Shown here: positions 8,876 to 16,600 of the stretch, piece by piece
How positions within the stretch are numbered: the stretch's first letter is position 1
How the letters are laid out: every line of letters begins with the position of its first letter
Notes under the pieces: generated by a model
Told to the model about the DNA's origin: nothing
The model's database searches: none
The model's input: the letters and a program-made list of their open reading frames with translations, nothing else
From: Myxococcota bacterium
GTDB taxonomy: Bacteria > Myxococcota_A > Polyangia > JAAYKL01
Length of the DNA: 35,433 bases
Assembly: GCA_030065855.1 (NCBI GenBank)
Contig: JASJCT010000093.1
Span: 1 to 35,433 of the forward strand
Reading direction: 5' to 3'
Program-made: the position numbers and the translations under genes

Positions 8876-9889
8876 TCATGCGGGGTGCTTGGGAGTAGCC
8901 CGGTGTCCAATAATGAGAATATTGCCGTCAGGATCTGCAAAATGGGCTGTTTCCTCTCCGTCTTCTCTTATTTTGAGCTCGGAAAGCACCTGTGCTCCCG
9001 CTGAGATCAAGCGTGCCAGGGTTCGCGGCAGGTTGTCGCAAAGAAAATGAAGTTCTACTGGACATGCGGAATCGCGGGTTGTTGCGGTCGATGCCCGCTC
9101 TGTGCCACCACTATTTGTTGCCTGCTGGCGAATCGCGAGACGCTGGCTATCTGGGAGTTGAAACACCACATATCCCTTCTTTTTTAGTTGGATAGGCCAA
9201 TCAAACCCGCGGGAATAGAAGTCCACCGATTCTTCCACATCGTTTACATGGAGAACGGTTAAGTCGTGCCGAGGGCCGGGCACGGGTTCGTCGACCATTC
9301 TCGGTGGGCCCAGGGATGAGGTGAGATTGCCGTCGAGGAAAAAAAACGGGGCCAACCGTTGATAGCTACTCGCAACACTATCCTTACTCGCTTGAATGAT
9401 ACTCTCGTCCATAGAAGCGGACACGACGCGGCCGAATACGATCAAATCACCTTCAATATCGAGTTTATGGTCGATTTCACATTCCAAATGGGCATGGCAT
9501 TCGGCGATCCGCGGGACGTGAACCTTGTGACTGGGGATTGGGCTCAACCCATTTTCAGCAAAGAGTTGCGGTCCGTGCGAGGAGGGGTTGGATCCGATAA
9601 CCCAAGACGTGGCGACCAGGTCATCCCCGGGAATATTCACCACAAATTCCCCGACCGCCTTCAAATTCACGGCAGTGGGATAATCAGCGCGACAGGCAAA
9701 TACGAGCAGCGTGGGCGGGCCGTACGAAATGACGGCGATTCTGGATTTTGTGGCGACATGCGCGCGGCCCTCTGCATCGACAGTCGTGACGAGCACAACT
9801 TGCTCTGGGAGTGGCGTTGGTTGCCAATCATATCTGCTGGACGAAATTTCCTTCTTGCCGTAGCTATTCATGCCGCATATCCATTTCAT
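8876..9889 (-). CDS. Flavin reductase-like / glyoxalase (VOC) fusion protein
   Basis: A 337-residue two-domain protein. Residues about 20-195 resemble the FMN-binding split-barrel flavin reductase family: LPEQVVLVTTVDAEGRAHVA near the start, then FACRADYPTAVNL and GEFVVNIPGDDL. After a short linker (GPPRMVDEPVPGPRHD), residues about 208-330 form a single vicinal-oxygen-chelate half, with DLTVLHVNDVEESVDFYSRG at its start and FADPDGNILIIGH at its end. The substrate is unknown; the fusion suggests an FMN-dependent oxidoreductase linked to a ring-cleavage or resistance-type fold. A second ATG at 9871 (MNSYGKKE) is an equally plausible start; neither has a clear ribosome binding site. It is transcribed divergently from tcdA, 92 bp away. 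Confidence 0.85.
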   Translation of the reverse strand: MKWICGMNSYGKKEISSSRYDWQPTPLPEQVVLVTTVDAEGRAHVATKSRIAVISYGPPTLLVFACRADYPTAVNLKAVGEFVVNIPGDDLVATSWVIGSNPSSHGPQLFAENGLSPIPSHKVHVPRIAECHAHLECEIDHKLDIEGDLIVFGRVVSASMDESIIQASKDSVASSYQRLAPFFFLDGNLTSSLGPPRMVDEPVPGPRHDLTVLHVNDVEESVDFYSRGFDWPIQLKKKGYVVFQLPDSQRLAIRQQATNSGGTERASTATTRDSACPVELHFLCDNLPRTLARLISAGAQVLSELKIREDGEETAHFADPDGNILIIGHRATPKHPA

Positions 9890-9981
9890 AAAGAATTGAA
9901 GAACATCCGCACTTTACCACTGTTTTCACTGCTTAGAAACCCGGATTTGACAGCCTGGATAAGTAGTGCTGTCATTCCGCA

Positions 9982-10806
9982 ATGACCATCCCATTTTTCG
10001 AGCGGCTCGCACTTATTGTCGGACCCGAGGTCATTGCTCGGCTCGCAAGGACGCGGGTGATCCTATTCGGGGTAGGGGGCGTGGGCAGCTGGTGCGCAGA
10101 GGCGCTGATCAGAAACGGCGTGGGCCAGTTGACCATTGTCGACCCGGATGAGGTTAGCATCACGAATATCAATCGCCAGCTGCAAGCCGCACCGGTCCAT
10201 CTGGGAACGCCCAAGGTCGAGGTGCTGGCCGAACGGCTGAGGCAGATCCATCCCGACGCGGAGATTCGGGCGATGGTGTCTGCATATGGCCCCAAAACGC
10301 GCGAGGTATTCAAATTAGATACCTATGATTACATCATCGATGCGATCGATAGCTTGGGAAATAAGGTCGATCTGCTCGCCACGGCCCTTGCCACGAGGGC
10401 TGTGGTGTTCACCTCCCTTGGCGCGTCGTGCAAGCTCGATCCCACCCGCGTTCAGACCGGATCATTTTGGGCAGTGCGCGGCTGTCCCCTTGGCAAGCAC
10501 TTGAGAAAAAGGCTGCGCAACCGGGGTGTCAATGCGCCGTTTGATTGCGTTTTCAGTAATGAAAACCTGCCGAGGTTTGAGACAGCAGCAGTGCGGGACA
10601 ACCAGGAGAGCGATGTTCTGCCCACGCCGACAGCTGATACAGGACAGGCAATGAGCAGTGCTCAAAAGCAAATCAACGGCTCTGCAGTCCAGGTGACCGC
10701 TGCATTTGGGTTCACCCTGGCCAGCCTCTTGGTGCGAGACATCGTCGCCAAGGTCCAGAGCCCGCCTCCGCCGAGCCTACGGCGAGGTTATCGAGTTTCG
10801 AATTAG
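9982..10806 (+). CDS. tcdA: tRNA threonylcarbamoyladenosine dehydratase TcdA (ThiF/E1-like)
   Basis: A 274-residue member of the ThiF/HesA/MoeB superfamily that matches TcdA (CsdL), which cyclises t6A37 in ANN-decoding tRNAs with ATP. The nucleotide-binding loop GVGGVGSWCAEALIRNGVG is at about 30-48. DPDEVSITNINRQLQA follows, then DYIIDAIDSLGNKVDL and the TcdA-like GASCKLDPTRVQ. It acts in the cytoplasm, normally with a sulfurtransferase partner that is not seen here. The last dozen codons (SPPPPSLRRGYR) fall inside the left arm of a large inverted repeat, so the natural C-terminus may have been replaced by repeat-encoded residues. Confidence 0.93.
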   Translation: MTIPFFERLALIVGPEVIARLARTRVILFGVGGVGSWCAEALIRNGVGQLTIVDPDEVSITNINRQLQAAPVHLGTPKVEVLAERLRQIHPDAEIRAMVSAYGPKTREVFKLDTYDYIIDAIDSLGNKVDLLATALATRAVVFTSLGASCKLDPTRVQTGSFWAVRGCPLGKHLRKRLRNRGVNAPFDCVFSNENLPRFETAAVRDNQESDVLPTPTADTGQAMSSAQKQINGSAVQVTAAFGFTLASLLVRDIVAKVQSPPPPSLRRGYRVSN

Positions 10807-10849
10807 ATCTCGAGAATCCAAGATCTCGCCGTAGGCTCGGCGAAGGCGG
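10762..10849. repeat. 25-bp near-perfect inverted repeat at the tcdA 3' end
   Basis: The arms at 10762-10786 and 10825-10849 are reverse complements with one mismatch, around a 38-nt spacer that itself contains CTCGAG/ATCGAG elements. The left arm and stop codon belong to tcdA. The arms share the core GCCGAGCCTACGGCGAG. It looks like a mobile palindromic repeat. It may also act as a terminator hairpin, though no T-tract follows. Confidence 0.75.
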
Positions 10850-10920
10850 ACACGGCATTCAAACGCGTCGGTTTAAGGTGATGCTTAGCTAGATGGGAAC
10901 TATCTAGCTCGAGAGATGCT

Positions 10921-11850
10921 TTACGGGTTTGATACTTCAACGGACTGGGTTTTATCCCCATAGGTTTGATCAAACGCTTGAAAGGCCCTGAAGATGGCGC
11001 GGGCTTCTTCCCTTAAATACCCATTGGTATTGAGCCGCGCCCGTTCTTTTGGATTCGAGTAGAAAGACGCTTCCGTGAGGATGCCGATAGCATTCGACGC
11101 ACTCAAAATGGTCAGGGAGTAGCCGATTAGGTCCAAATCACTACCCAAGCGCGCCTTGGTCACTGCCATGGTACCCTTGAGTTGGGTCGCGGTGAGAGAT
11201 GCCCATTTGTTCGCATTTTCAAACCGCGGTTCAAAGTTCGCGTCATCCGCATATAGCACCAGTGTGTGATTTTCCTTGGGGTCGTAAGCGTAATTGTGAT
11301 GGATGGCGATCAGGTATTGGGCGCCCCACTCATTGCACACCTGGGCCTTCTGCTCTGGCGTGACCACCTTTAGCCGGGATTGGAATGTTGGGCTTTCATT
11401 GTCGAAATTACTTGAAAAGAGCAACCCAATGGGAATATCAGTAACGGCGAGCATGGCCTCGTATCCGGCTTGCTTGAGCAAATCCTTTAAAAAATAGCAT
11501 ACCTTTCGATTGATAATGGCCTCAAAGAGCTTGTCATCTGGTTCAGATGGATGGCCCGGACTCAAACAGACTTTTGTTCTTGAGCTTCCAGTTTCAGTCC
11601 CAAGAGGCGTATGGTGTATGGCGGTCGCTGCTGACACTGCTCCTGGTGTGGGGATAGGCGTGCCACCATCGCCTCCCAGTGTGGGGTCGGTGGCAGCTTG
11701 CACCAGGGGGTCTGTTGGCCCTGATTGCAGATGTGTTCCCGCGTCTGTCCTGGCATTTTCAGATCGATGGGCAGCAGGGCCCAGCTGTTGCACGGAACAC
11801 GCCACAATACTGAAGGTTATGAACTTTAGGGCTAGCCTGGAAAACATCAT
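10921..11850 (-). CDS. Lipoprotein N-acetylmuramoyl-L-alanine amidase (Amidase_3)
   Basis: A 309-residue predicted lipoprotein with lipobox IVAC (C18). A Pro/Thr/Gly-rich unstructured segment runs to about residue 90. The zinc-dependent Amidase_3 domain follows, with LSPGHPSEP (H100), a Glu near 110 (LFEAIINRK), AIHHNYA (H184) and ILTEASFYSNPKERARL (catalytic E260). It should cleave the lactyl-amide bond between MurNAc and the stem peptide in the periplasm, in cell division or wall turnover. The first metal-site motif reads SPGHP rather than the usual DPGHGG, but the liganding residues are kept. It starts 5 bp after trkA and is the last gene of the operon. Confidence 0.88.
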   Translation of the reverse strand: MMFSRLALKFITFSIVACSVQQLGPAAHRSENARTDAGTHLQSGPTDPLVQAATDPTLGGDGGTPIPTPGAVSAATAIHHTPLGTETGSSRTKVCLSPGHPSEPDDKLFEAIINRKVCYFLKDLLKQAGYEAMLAVTDIPIGLLFSSNFDNESPTFQSRLKVVTPEQKAQVCNEWGAQYLIAIHHNYAYDPKENHTLVLYADDANFEPRFENANKWASLTATQLKGTMAVTKARLGSDLDLIGYSLTILSASNAIGILTEASFYSNPKERARLNTNGYLREEARAIFRAFQAFDQTYGDKTQSVEVSNP

Positions 11851-11855
11851 TGGAC

Positions 11856-13223
11856 CTAGAAGAACTCCAGCCGCACTGCCATCAGTCGCTCGAGTTTGGG
11901 AATCGCCGACTTGGTCGCGAAAAAGAAGACATCGTCTCCGGGCAGTATCATGTCGTCCCCACCGGGAATAATCGCCCTGCCTTCCCGAATCAGGGCGCCG
12001 ACAATGGCGCCGTCTGGAAAGCGAACCGCCTTGAGGGGTTTGCCCACTGCCTGGGAGGTCTGCAAGGCCTCGAACGCGATGGCCTCGGCTTGGGCTGCGT
12101 GGCCATATGGAATCACGGCCTTGACCTTTCCCTTGCGAATGTGATGGAGGATCGTGCCAATGGCCAGGGCCCTGGGAGACACAACCGCATCCACACCGGC
12201 GTTTTCAATGATCGGGATGTAGCTCAGCTTATCGGTGAGGGCAATGACCCGATGGGCGCCGAGCCGCTTTGCGTTTAGGGCCGTCATGACATTGGTCTCT
12301 GCCTCGCGCAATGCAGCGATAAAGACATCGCAGTCGCGGATATTTTCCTCGACGAGAAGGTTCTCGTCGGTCGGGTTTCCCTTTAGCACCAAAACATTAT
12401 CGAGGGTCTCTGCCAGGGCGTTGGCCCGATCCGCGTCTGGTTCGATGAGTTTGATGGTGTATCGGCTGCTCCGCTCGAGACGTTCGGCCAAGATCCTCCC
12501 GGCCCCGCTTCCCCCAGCAATGGTGACTCGCTTGGCAGGCCGCCATGAAAACTGAAAAAGCGCGGCAACCCGTTCCATGTCTTCGGGCCGGGACACCGCA
12601 AAGAGGGTGTCCCCACCACGGATGTCATCGGATCCGCCGGGCACTCGAATTTTTCCGGAACGAATGCGAGTGGTCACGAGGATCCGCACCTCTGGGATCA
12701 TGGATCTGAGCTCGGCAAAGGTCCGTCCCTCGAGCGATGACCCCTCTGGGATGCGAATGCCGATGAGCTTGAGGCCAGGACCACAGTCGGCCACATCTGT
12801 GGCAAAGGGCACTTTCAGGATTTCCCGGATACGCTCTGCTGTGACGAGCTCGGGGTTGATCGCATGGTCAACGCCGAAACCGCCCTCGCCAAGGACAGCA
12901 GCATCTGCTAGAAACGCCCGCTCCCGCACCCTGGCGACCCGGATGGCATGGGGCGCGCGCAATCGGGCAATCGCGCAGGCCACCATGTTGACCTCATCTG
13001 AGTCAGTAACGGCGACGATCATGTCAGCAGCGTCGACCCGGGCTTCGGCCAGCAGTTTGGGATTTGATCCGGAACCGCAAAGGGTCTGAATGTCGAACAT
13101 ATCCCGCAATTCGCGCAATTGCTCTTCTACGAGGTCGATGGCGACCACGTCTGCTTGCTCCCCGGCCAGGGCGCCGGTGATGGCGGATCCAACTTGGCCC
13201 GCACCGATGATGATGACTCGCAC
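11856..13223 (-). CDS. trkA: Trk potassium uptake regulator TrkA
   Basis: A 455-residue protein with the duplicated RCK_N-RCK_C layout of full-length TrkA. The first Rossmann fold opens with VIIIGAGQVGSAI and binds NAD(H). A second, weaker one begins near residue 230 (VTIAGGSGAGRILAERL). The RCK_C segments contain RIPEGSSLEGRTFAELRS and the C-terminal GKPLKAVRFPDGAIVGALI. TrkA forms the cytosolic gating ring of the TrkH/TrkG potassium channel; no trkH is present in the window. It lies between a CheY-like receiver gene (10 bp upstream) and the amidase gene, an unusual partnership that suggests coordinated envelope and ion responses. Confidence 0.95.
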   Translation of the reverse strand: MRVIIIGAGQVGSAITGALAGEQADVVAIDLVEEQLRELRDMFDIQTLCGSGSNPKLLAEARVDAADMIVAVTDSDEVNMVACAIARLRAPHAIRVARVRERAFLADAAVLGEGGFGVDHAINPELVTAERIREILKVPFATDVADCGPGLKLIGIRIPEGSSLEGRTFAELRSMIPEVRILVTTRIRSGKIRVPGGSDDIRGGDTLFAVSRPEDMERVAALFQFSWRPAKRVTIAGGSGAGRILAERLERSSRYTIKLIEPDADRANALAETLDNVLVLKGNPTDENLLVEENIRDCDVFIAALREAETNVMTALNAKRLGAHRVIALTDKLSYIPIIENAGVDAVVSPRALAIGTILHHIRKGKVKAVIPYGHAAQAEAIAFEALQTSQAVGKPLKAVRFPDGAIVGALIREGRAIIPGGDDMILPGDDVFFFATKSAIPKLERLMAVRLEFF

Positions 13224-13233
13224 GGTGGCCGCC

Positions 13234-13611
13234 TTACTCGATATTCAAAAGATGCTTTACTTCCGCGATGACTTGGGGTGCCTGGATGGGTTTTGTAATA
13301 TAGGAATTTGCGCCAAGAGAAAGGGCCCGTTGGCGATCCTCTTCAGCGCCTTCGGTGGTGACTATCATTATCGGAACGTCGGAGTGAATGGCGTCGGAGC
13401 GGATGCGCTTGACGAGCTTTAGGCCGTCCATGATCGGCATGTTGATATCCGCAATGATGATATCAAATCGCCCTGCTGCCAGCTTCTTTAGCGCGTCCAC
13501 CCCATCGTCTGCTTCTACGACGGAAAGATTCCTAAGCCGCGATAGGGCAAACACCAGAAGTTGGCGCATCATCGGCGAATCTTCCACGACAAGACAGGTA
13601 TATTCCGCCAT
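13234..13611 (-). CDS. CheY-like single-domain response regulator
   Basis: A 125-residue stand-alone receiver. The acidic pocket is E10-D11, the phospho-acceptor is D55 (IIADINMPIMDG), the switch threonine is T85 and the conserved lysine is K107 (YITKPIQ). No output domain is present, so it acts through protein contacts. GGAGGG sits 8 nt before the ATG. The gene is 21 bp downstream of the GAF gene and 10 bp upstream of trkA. Its kinase is not identifiable here, and it need not be the kinase at 1.6 kb. Confidence 0.94.
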   Translation of the reverse strand: MAEYTCLVVEDSPMMRQLLVFALSRLRNLSVVEADDGVDALKKLAAGRFDIIIADINMPIMDGLKLVKRIRSDAIHSDVPIMIVTTEGAEEDRQRALSLGANSYITKPIQAPQVIAEVKHLLNIE

Positions 13612-13632
13612 CTACTGCACCCTCCCTAAACG

Positions 13633-14463
13633 CTACAAATATTTGTAGCTTTCCAAGCCGGGTGATATGTCACCCGCACGGGCCATGAGCCCACTCCCGA
13701 CAATTGCGGACGCCGAATGAACACCCAGAAGCTTGAAAAAATCGAAGTCAATATCGACAAATGATTGTTTCTGCTCAAAGAATCCCAAAATGGCAATGAC
13801 GCCGATGGTTTCTCCTCGCAGCACCATGGGGACACACGCCAGCGGTGCCCCGGCCTCCCCCAGCGCGGGATCTGCAACAGAATGCACCTGGGTAGACGCG
13901 GCCTCGCCAATAGGTCCCTCGCCCCATCTAATGCGCGTTCCAGTCACCTCTTCGCAGTGATAGGCGTGGACGGGTTTCAGCACTGGCACATCCCCGTCGT
14001 CGGACCGCAGATAGATGACAAAGCTGCCAGCACCGATGAATTGGGCCAGCAGTTGCTCAATCACGCCGAGCACCTCTTCAGGGGACAATGTCGAATGCAA
14101 CTGGTAGAGGGCCACGTAGAGGTTGGCCATGGTGTCGAGCTCTCGTTCCACTTCGGCGTACCGCCCAGCATAGTCTTCGGTGCGGGCAGCCGCGTTTTGA
14201 ATATGCTCCCGCATCTTATGCTTTTCACTTTCGAGAGACTCAATTTTCTTAAGGAGATCGCGAATAGCGTCGTCAGATGCCAGTTGATGCCGCAGGGAGA
14301 CATTCTCTTCGGTGAGCAACGCTGTGTCGTGTCTTAATGTTTCGAGTTCTTTGAGCAACTCGTTGGCGAATTCAGCCCCTTTGCGGAAAAAGGTTTCAAA
14401 GAACTCCTCGCGCTTTGAAGCAAAGCCGAGCAGTTCTTTGGGCTCAAGTTCCGTCTTTTCCAT
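13633..14463 (-). CDS. Coiled-coil GAF-domain protein
   Basis: A 276-residue protein. Residues about 10-110 are Glu/Leu/Lys-rich and predicted to form a long coiled coil. Residues about 115-260 resemble a GAF sensory domain, with LYQLHSTLSPEEVLGVIEQL at the start, GEGPIGEAA in the middle and PMVLRGETIGVIAILGF near the end. No catalytic output domain is present. The ATG at 14463 has AGAGG at good spacing; a GTG three bases earlier is the alternative. It is the first gene of the operon with the CheY-like protein and TrkA, so a role as scaffold or ligand sensor for that receiver is plausible inference. Confidence 0.85.
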   Translation of the reverse strand: MEKTELEPKELLGFASKREEFFETFFRKGAEFANELLKELETLRHDTALLTEENVSLRHQLASDDAIRDLLKKIESLESEKHKMREHIQNAAARTEDYAGRYAEVERELDTMANLYVALYQLHSTLSPEEVLGVIEQLLAQFIGAGSFVIYLRSDDGDVPVLKPVHAYHCEEVTGTRIRWGEGPIGEAASTQVHSVADPALGEAGAPLACVPMVLRGETIGVIAILGFFEQKQSFVDIDFDFFKLLGVHSASAIVGSGLMARAGDISPGLESYKYL

Positions 14464-14650
14464 CACTCGCCTCTCTTCATATCTCCGTTTAATAACATGT
14501 TTGATTAATCTACCACGTTCACATCAGTTGAACAATAATTACCCTCTGGGCGCGCAGGCCGCTGTAATGATGCTGCTTTTCCCTCTTAGTATTTTCATGT
14601 ATCAATCTTAACGGCTTTGCAAGTTTCTATGGACGATTCGGAGGTTGAGA

Positions 14651-15625
14651 ATGACAAAACGCGTGTTCGTTACGCGGCGATTCCCAGGGCCGGGTCTGAG
14701 TATGCTGAAGGGGACCTGCGACGTGGATCTGTGGCCGTCAGATCTTCCCCCGACCCGTGCCGAATTGCTCGCCAAGGTCGACCGCATCGATGGGCTTTTA
14801 TGTTTGCTCACCGATACCATCGATGCCGAGATGCTAGACGCTGCCGGTCCACAGCTCAGGGTGATCAGCAACTACGCGGTCGGGTTTGACAACATCGACG
14901 TGGCCCTTGCAACAGCGCGGGGCATACCCGTGGGCAACACACCAGGTGTGCTCACCGAAGCGACAGCGGATTTCGCGTTTTCCCTGCTCATGGCTGCGGC
15001 GCGGCGCCTGGGAGAGGGCATTGATTTCGCACGTGCTGGAAAGTGGCAAACCTGGTCCCCAGGGTTGTTGCTCGGAGGCGACGTACACGGCGCGACCCTC
15101 GGCATTTTGGGCATGGGGCGTATTGGCCAGGCCATGGCCCGGCGGGCCCGGGGGTTTGAGATGCAAGTGCTGTATTGCGATCCGAGCCATACCCGAGAAA
15201 CAATCGAAGGGGCCCGGAGCGTGGCGTTTAAAGAGCTGCTCGAACAATCAGATTACCTGAGCGTTCACACCCCCCTCAACGCACAAACCCATCATCTATT
15301 CGACGGCAACGCGTTTCAGGCAATGAAATCAACAGCTGTCCTGATCAATACGGCACGGGGACCCATCGTCGACCACGGGGCACTACATGGCGCGCTCGAA
15401 GCTGGGCAGATAGCCTATGCAGCCCTGGATGTCACAGAGCCCGAGCCTTTACCGCCAACCCACCCTCTTTTCAGCCTGGAAAACTGTCTGATCCTGCCCC
15501 ACCTGGGCAGTGCGACCAATACGACCCGGGCCAAGATGGGCATCATGGCGTGCGAAAACCTACTGGCCGGGCTGCAGGGAAACCGCCTGCCCAATTGCGT
15601 CAATCCACAACTCTATGATATGTGA
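14651..15625 (+). CDS. D-2-hydroxyacid dehydrogenase (glyoxylate/hydroxypyruvate reductase type)
   Basis: A 324-residue NAD(P)-dependent enzyme of the D-isomer-specific 2-hydroxyacid dehydrogenase family. ISNYAVGFDNIDV and GIPVGNTPGVLTEATADFAF match the glyoxylate reductase/GyaR subgroup. The Rossmann motif is GILGMGRIGQAMARRA. Catalytic residues sit in NTARGPIVD (Arg), DVTEPEPLPPTHPL (Glu) and LPHLGSAT (His). It probably reduces glyoxylate or hydroxypyruvate in the cytoplasm. The ATG at 14651 has GGAG about 7 nt upstream; a TTG two codons earlier is less likely. It is divergent from the GAF operon across 187 bp. Confidence 0.93.
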   Translation: MTKRVFVTRRFPGPGLSMLKGTCDVDLWPSDLPPTRAELLAKVDRIDGLLCLLTDTIDAEMLDAAGPQLRVISNYAVGFDNIDVALATARGIPVGNTPGVLTEATADFAFSLLMAAARRLGEGIDFARAGKWQTWSPGLLLGGDVHGATLGILGMGRIGQAMARRARGFEMQVLYCDPSHTRETIEGARSVAFKELLEQSDYLSVHTPLNAQTHHLFDGNAFQAMKSTAVLINTARGPIVDHGALHGALEAGQIAYAALDVTEPEPLPPTHPLFSLENCLILPHLGSATNTTRAKMGIMACENLLAGLQGNRLPNCVNPQLYDM

Positions 15626-15721
15626 AAAAAGACATGGGTGGGTCAACAATATTAACCACCTGCGCAATGCTTCTTATGCAATGAGTGACACTTCTTTGAA
15701 GTTGCCAGACACGAGGGAGGA

Positions 15722-16543
15722 ATGATGAAGTATTTCAGCATACTGTTGCTGCTCACGCTGATTCTTTTGATTGGAATGGTGGGGTGCAGTGAAGACGATG
15801 ATGCTGCGGACGATAGCACCGAAGACGCCGGAACAGACGCAGATACAGACACGGACACAGATACGGACACAGACACTGACACAGACACGGACACAGACAC
15901 TGACACGGACACAGATACGGACACAGACACGGACACGGACACAGATACGGACACAGACACGGACACGGACACAGATACGGACACGGACACAGATACGGAC
16001 ACAGACACGGACACAGATACGGACACAGATACGGATACGGACACGGACACGGACACAGATACAGATACCGAGGATTTGAACGGGGACATACCAGAGGAAG
16101 CGCTTCCTGTACCAGAGTTTACCGCACTCAACTCGGACAGTGCTGAGCGCAGCCAGGTCGACCTTGTCGGCCACCCCACAGTGATCTGGTTCTATCCCCT
16201 TGCATCGACGAGCGGGTGAACGATCGAGGGTTGCGGGTTCCGCGACCTATACGAAGATTTCACGGCCCTTGGCGTGACCATCGTCGGTGTCAGCTTCAAC
16301 AAACCCGAGTCCAATGCCGAGTTCATTGAAAACGAGCAGTTTCAGTACGAGTTGTGGAGCGATACGGAAAAGACGTTGGCGCTTTACTATGGCGCAGCAA
16401 TTACTTCTTTAGATCTCGTACCCCAACGGAAGACAAAGCTCTTGGACGCGGCCGGCACGTTGGTCCTGGAGTACAACTCCGTGGACGTGAACGGCCATCC
16501 CGCCGCAGTGCTCGAAGATTGCCAAGTGCTGTTCGGTAAGTAA
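15722..16543 (+). CDS. Selenocysteine-containing exported BCP-like peroxiredoxin on an Asp-Thr tether
   Basis: Read through the in-frame TGA at 16217-16219, this is one 273-residue protein. Residues 1-22 are a lipoprotein signal (MVGC, C22). Residues about 39-116 are a nearly pure Asp-Thr linker. Residues about 125-273 are a peroxiredoxin of the AhpC/TSA BCP type. The TGA is codon 166 and replaces the peroxidatic Cys of the family motif TPGCT, here TSG-U-T. A resolving Cys follows five residues later (C171, then FRD), as in E. coli BCP. The downstream part is colinear with the family (VTIVGVSFNKPESN, then LWSDTEKTLALYYGA). A SECIS-like hairpin follows the TGA. It should reduce peroxides at the cell surface or in the periplasm. 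The second ATG at 15725 has better spacing from GGGAGG. Without Sec insertion the product would stop before the active site. Confidence 0.9.
15836..16069 (+). repeat. Asp-Thr codon repeat (linker of the peroxiredoxin)
   Basis: About 39 Asp-Thr dipeptides are encoded by a 6-bp periodic sequence alternating GACACA, GATACG and GACACG units. It is the most regular of the three Asp-Thr tracts in the window and long enough to vary in copy number by slippage. Open frames of Ser-Val or Thr-Gln on either strand here are artefacts of the repeat. Confidence 0.9.
16217..16247 (+). promoter_or_regulatory. UGA codon with bacterial SECIS-like hairpin
   Basis: Nine nucleotides after the TGA begins an 8-bp stem, 16229-16236 pairing with 16240-16247 (seven Watson-Crick pairs and one G-U), closed by the apical loop GUU. 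Bacterial SECIS elements lie immediately 3' of the UGA and have a small apical loop with G and U near its start, which SelB recognises. Spacing and loop agree with that model. The stem also encodes the conserved residues after the active site. Confidence 0.75.
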
Positions 16544-16600
16544 TTAATTCAGCCAATCAAAACTGTTAACACGCCATCGGCGTCATGGTCTAGGATCCAA

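Noticed and set aside
12577..13089. Plus-strand open frames opposite trkA
   Set aside because: They are shadow frames of a GC-rich conserved gene with no domain, start context or family resemblance.
15652..16179. Antisense Ser-Val repeat proteins over the Asp-Thr tracts (also at 8.3-8.8 kb and 29.0-29.7 kb) and shifted-frame Thr-Gln or Pro-Thr proteins
   Set aside because: They are frame artefacts of the 6-bp periodic DNA; the Asp-Thr frames carry export signals and conserved domains.
16274..16543. Separate small peroxiredoxin-like gene starting at 16274
   Set aside because: The frame is continuous with the upstream protein across the TGA, and an independent start here would lack the active site.
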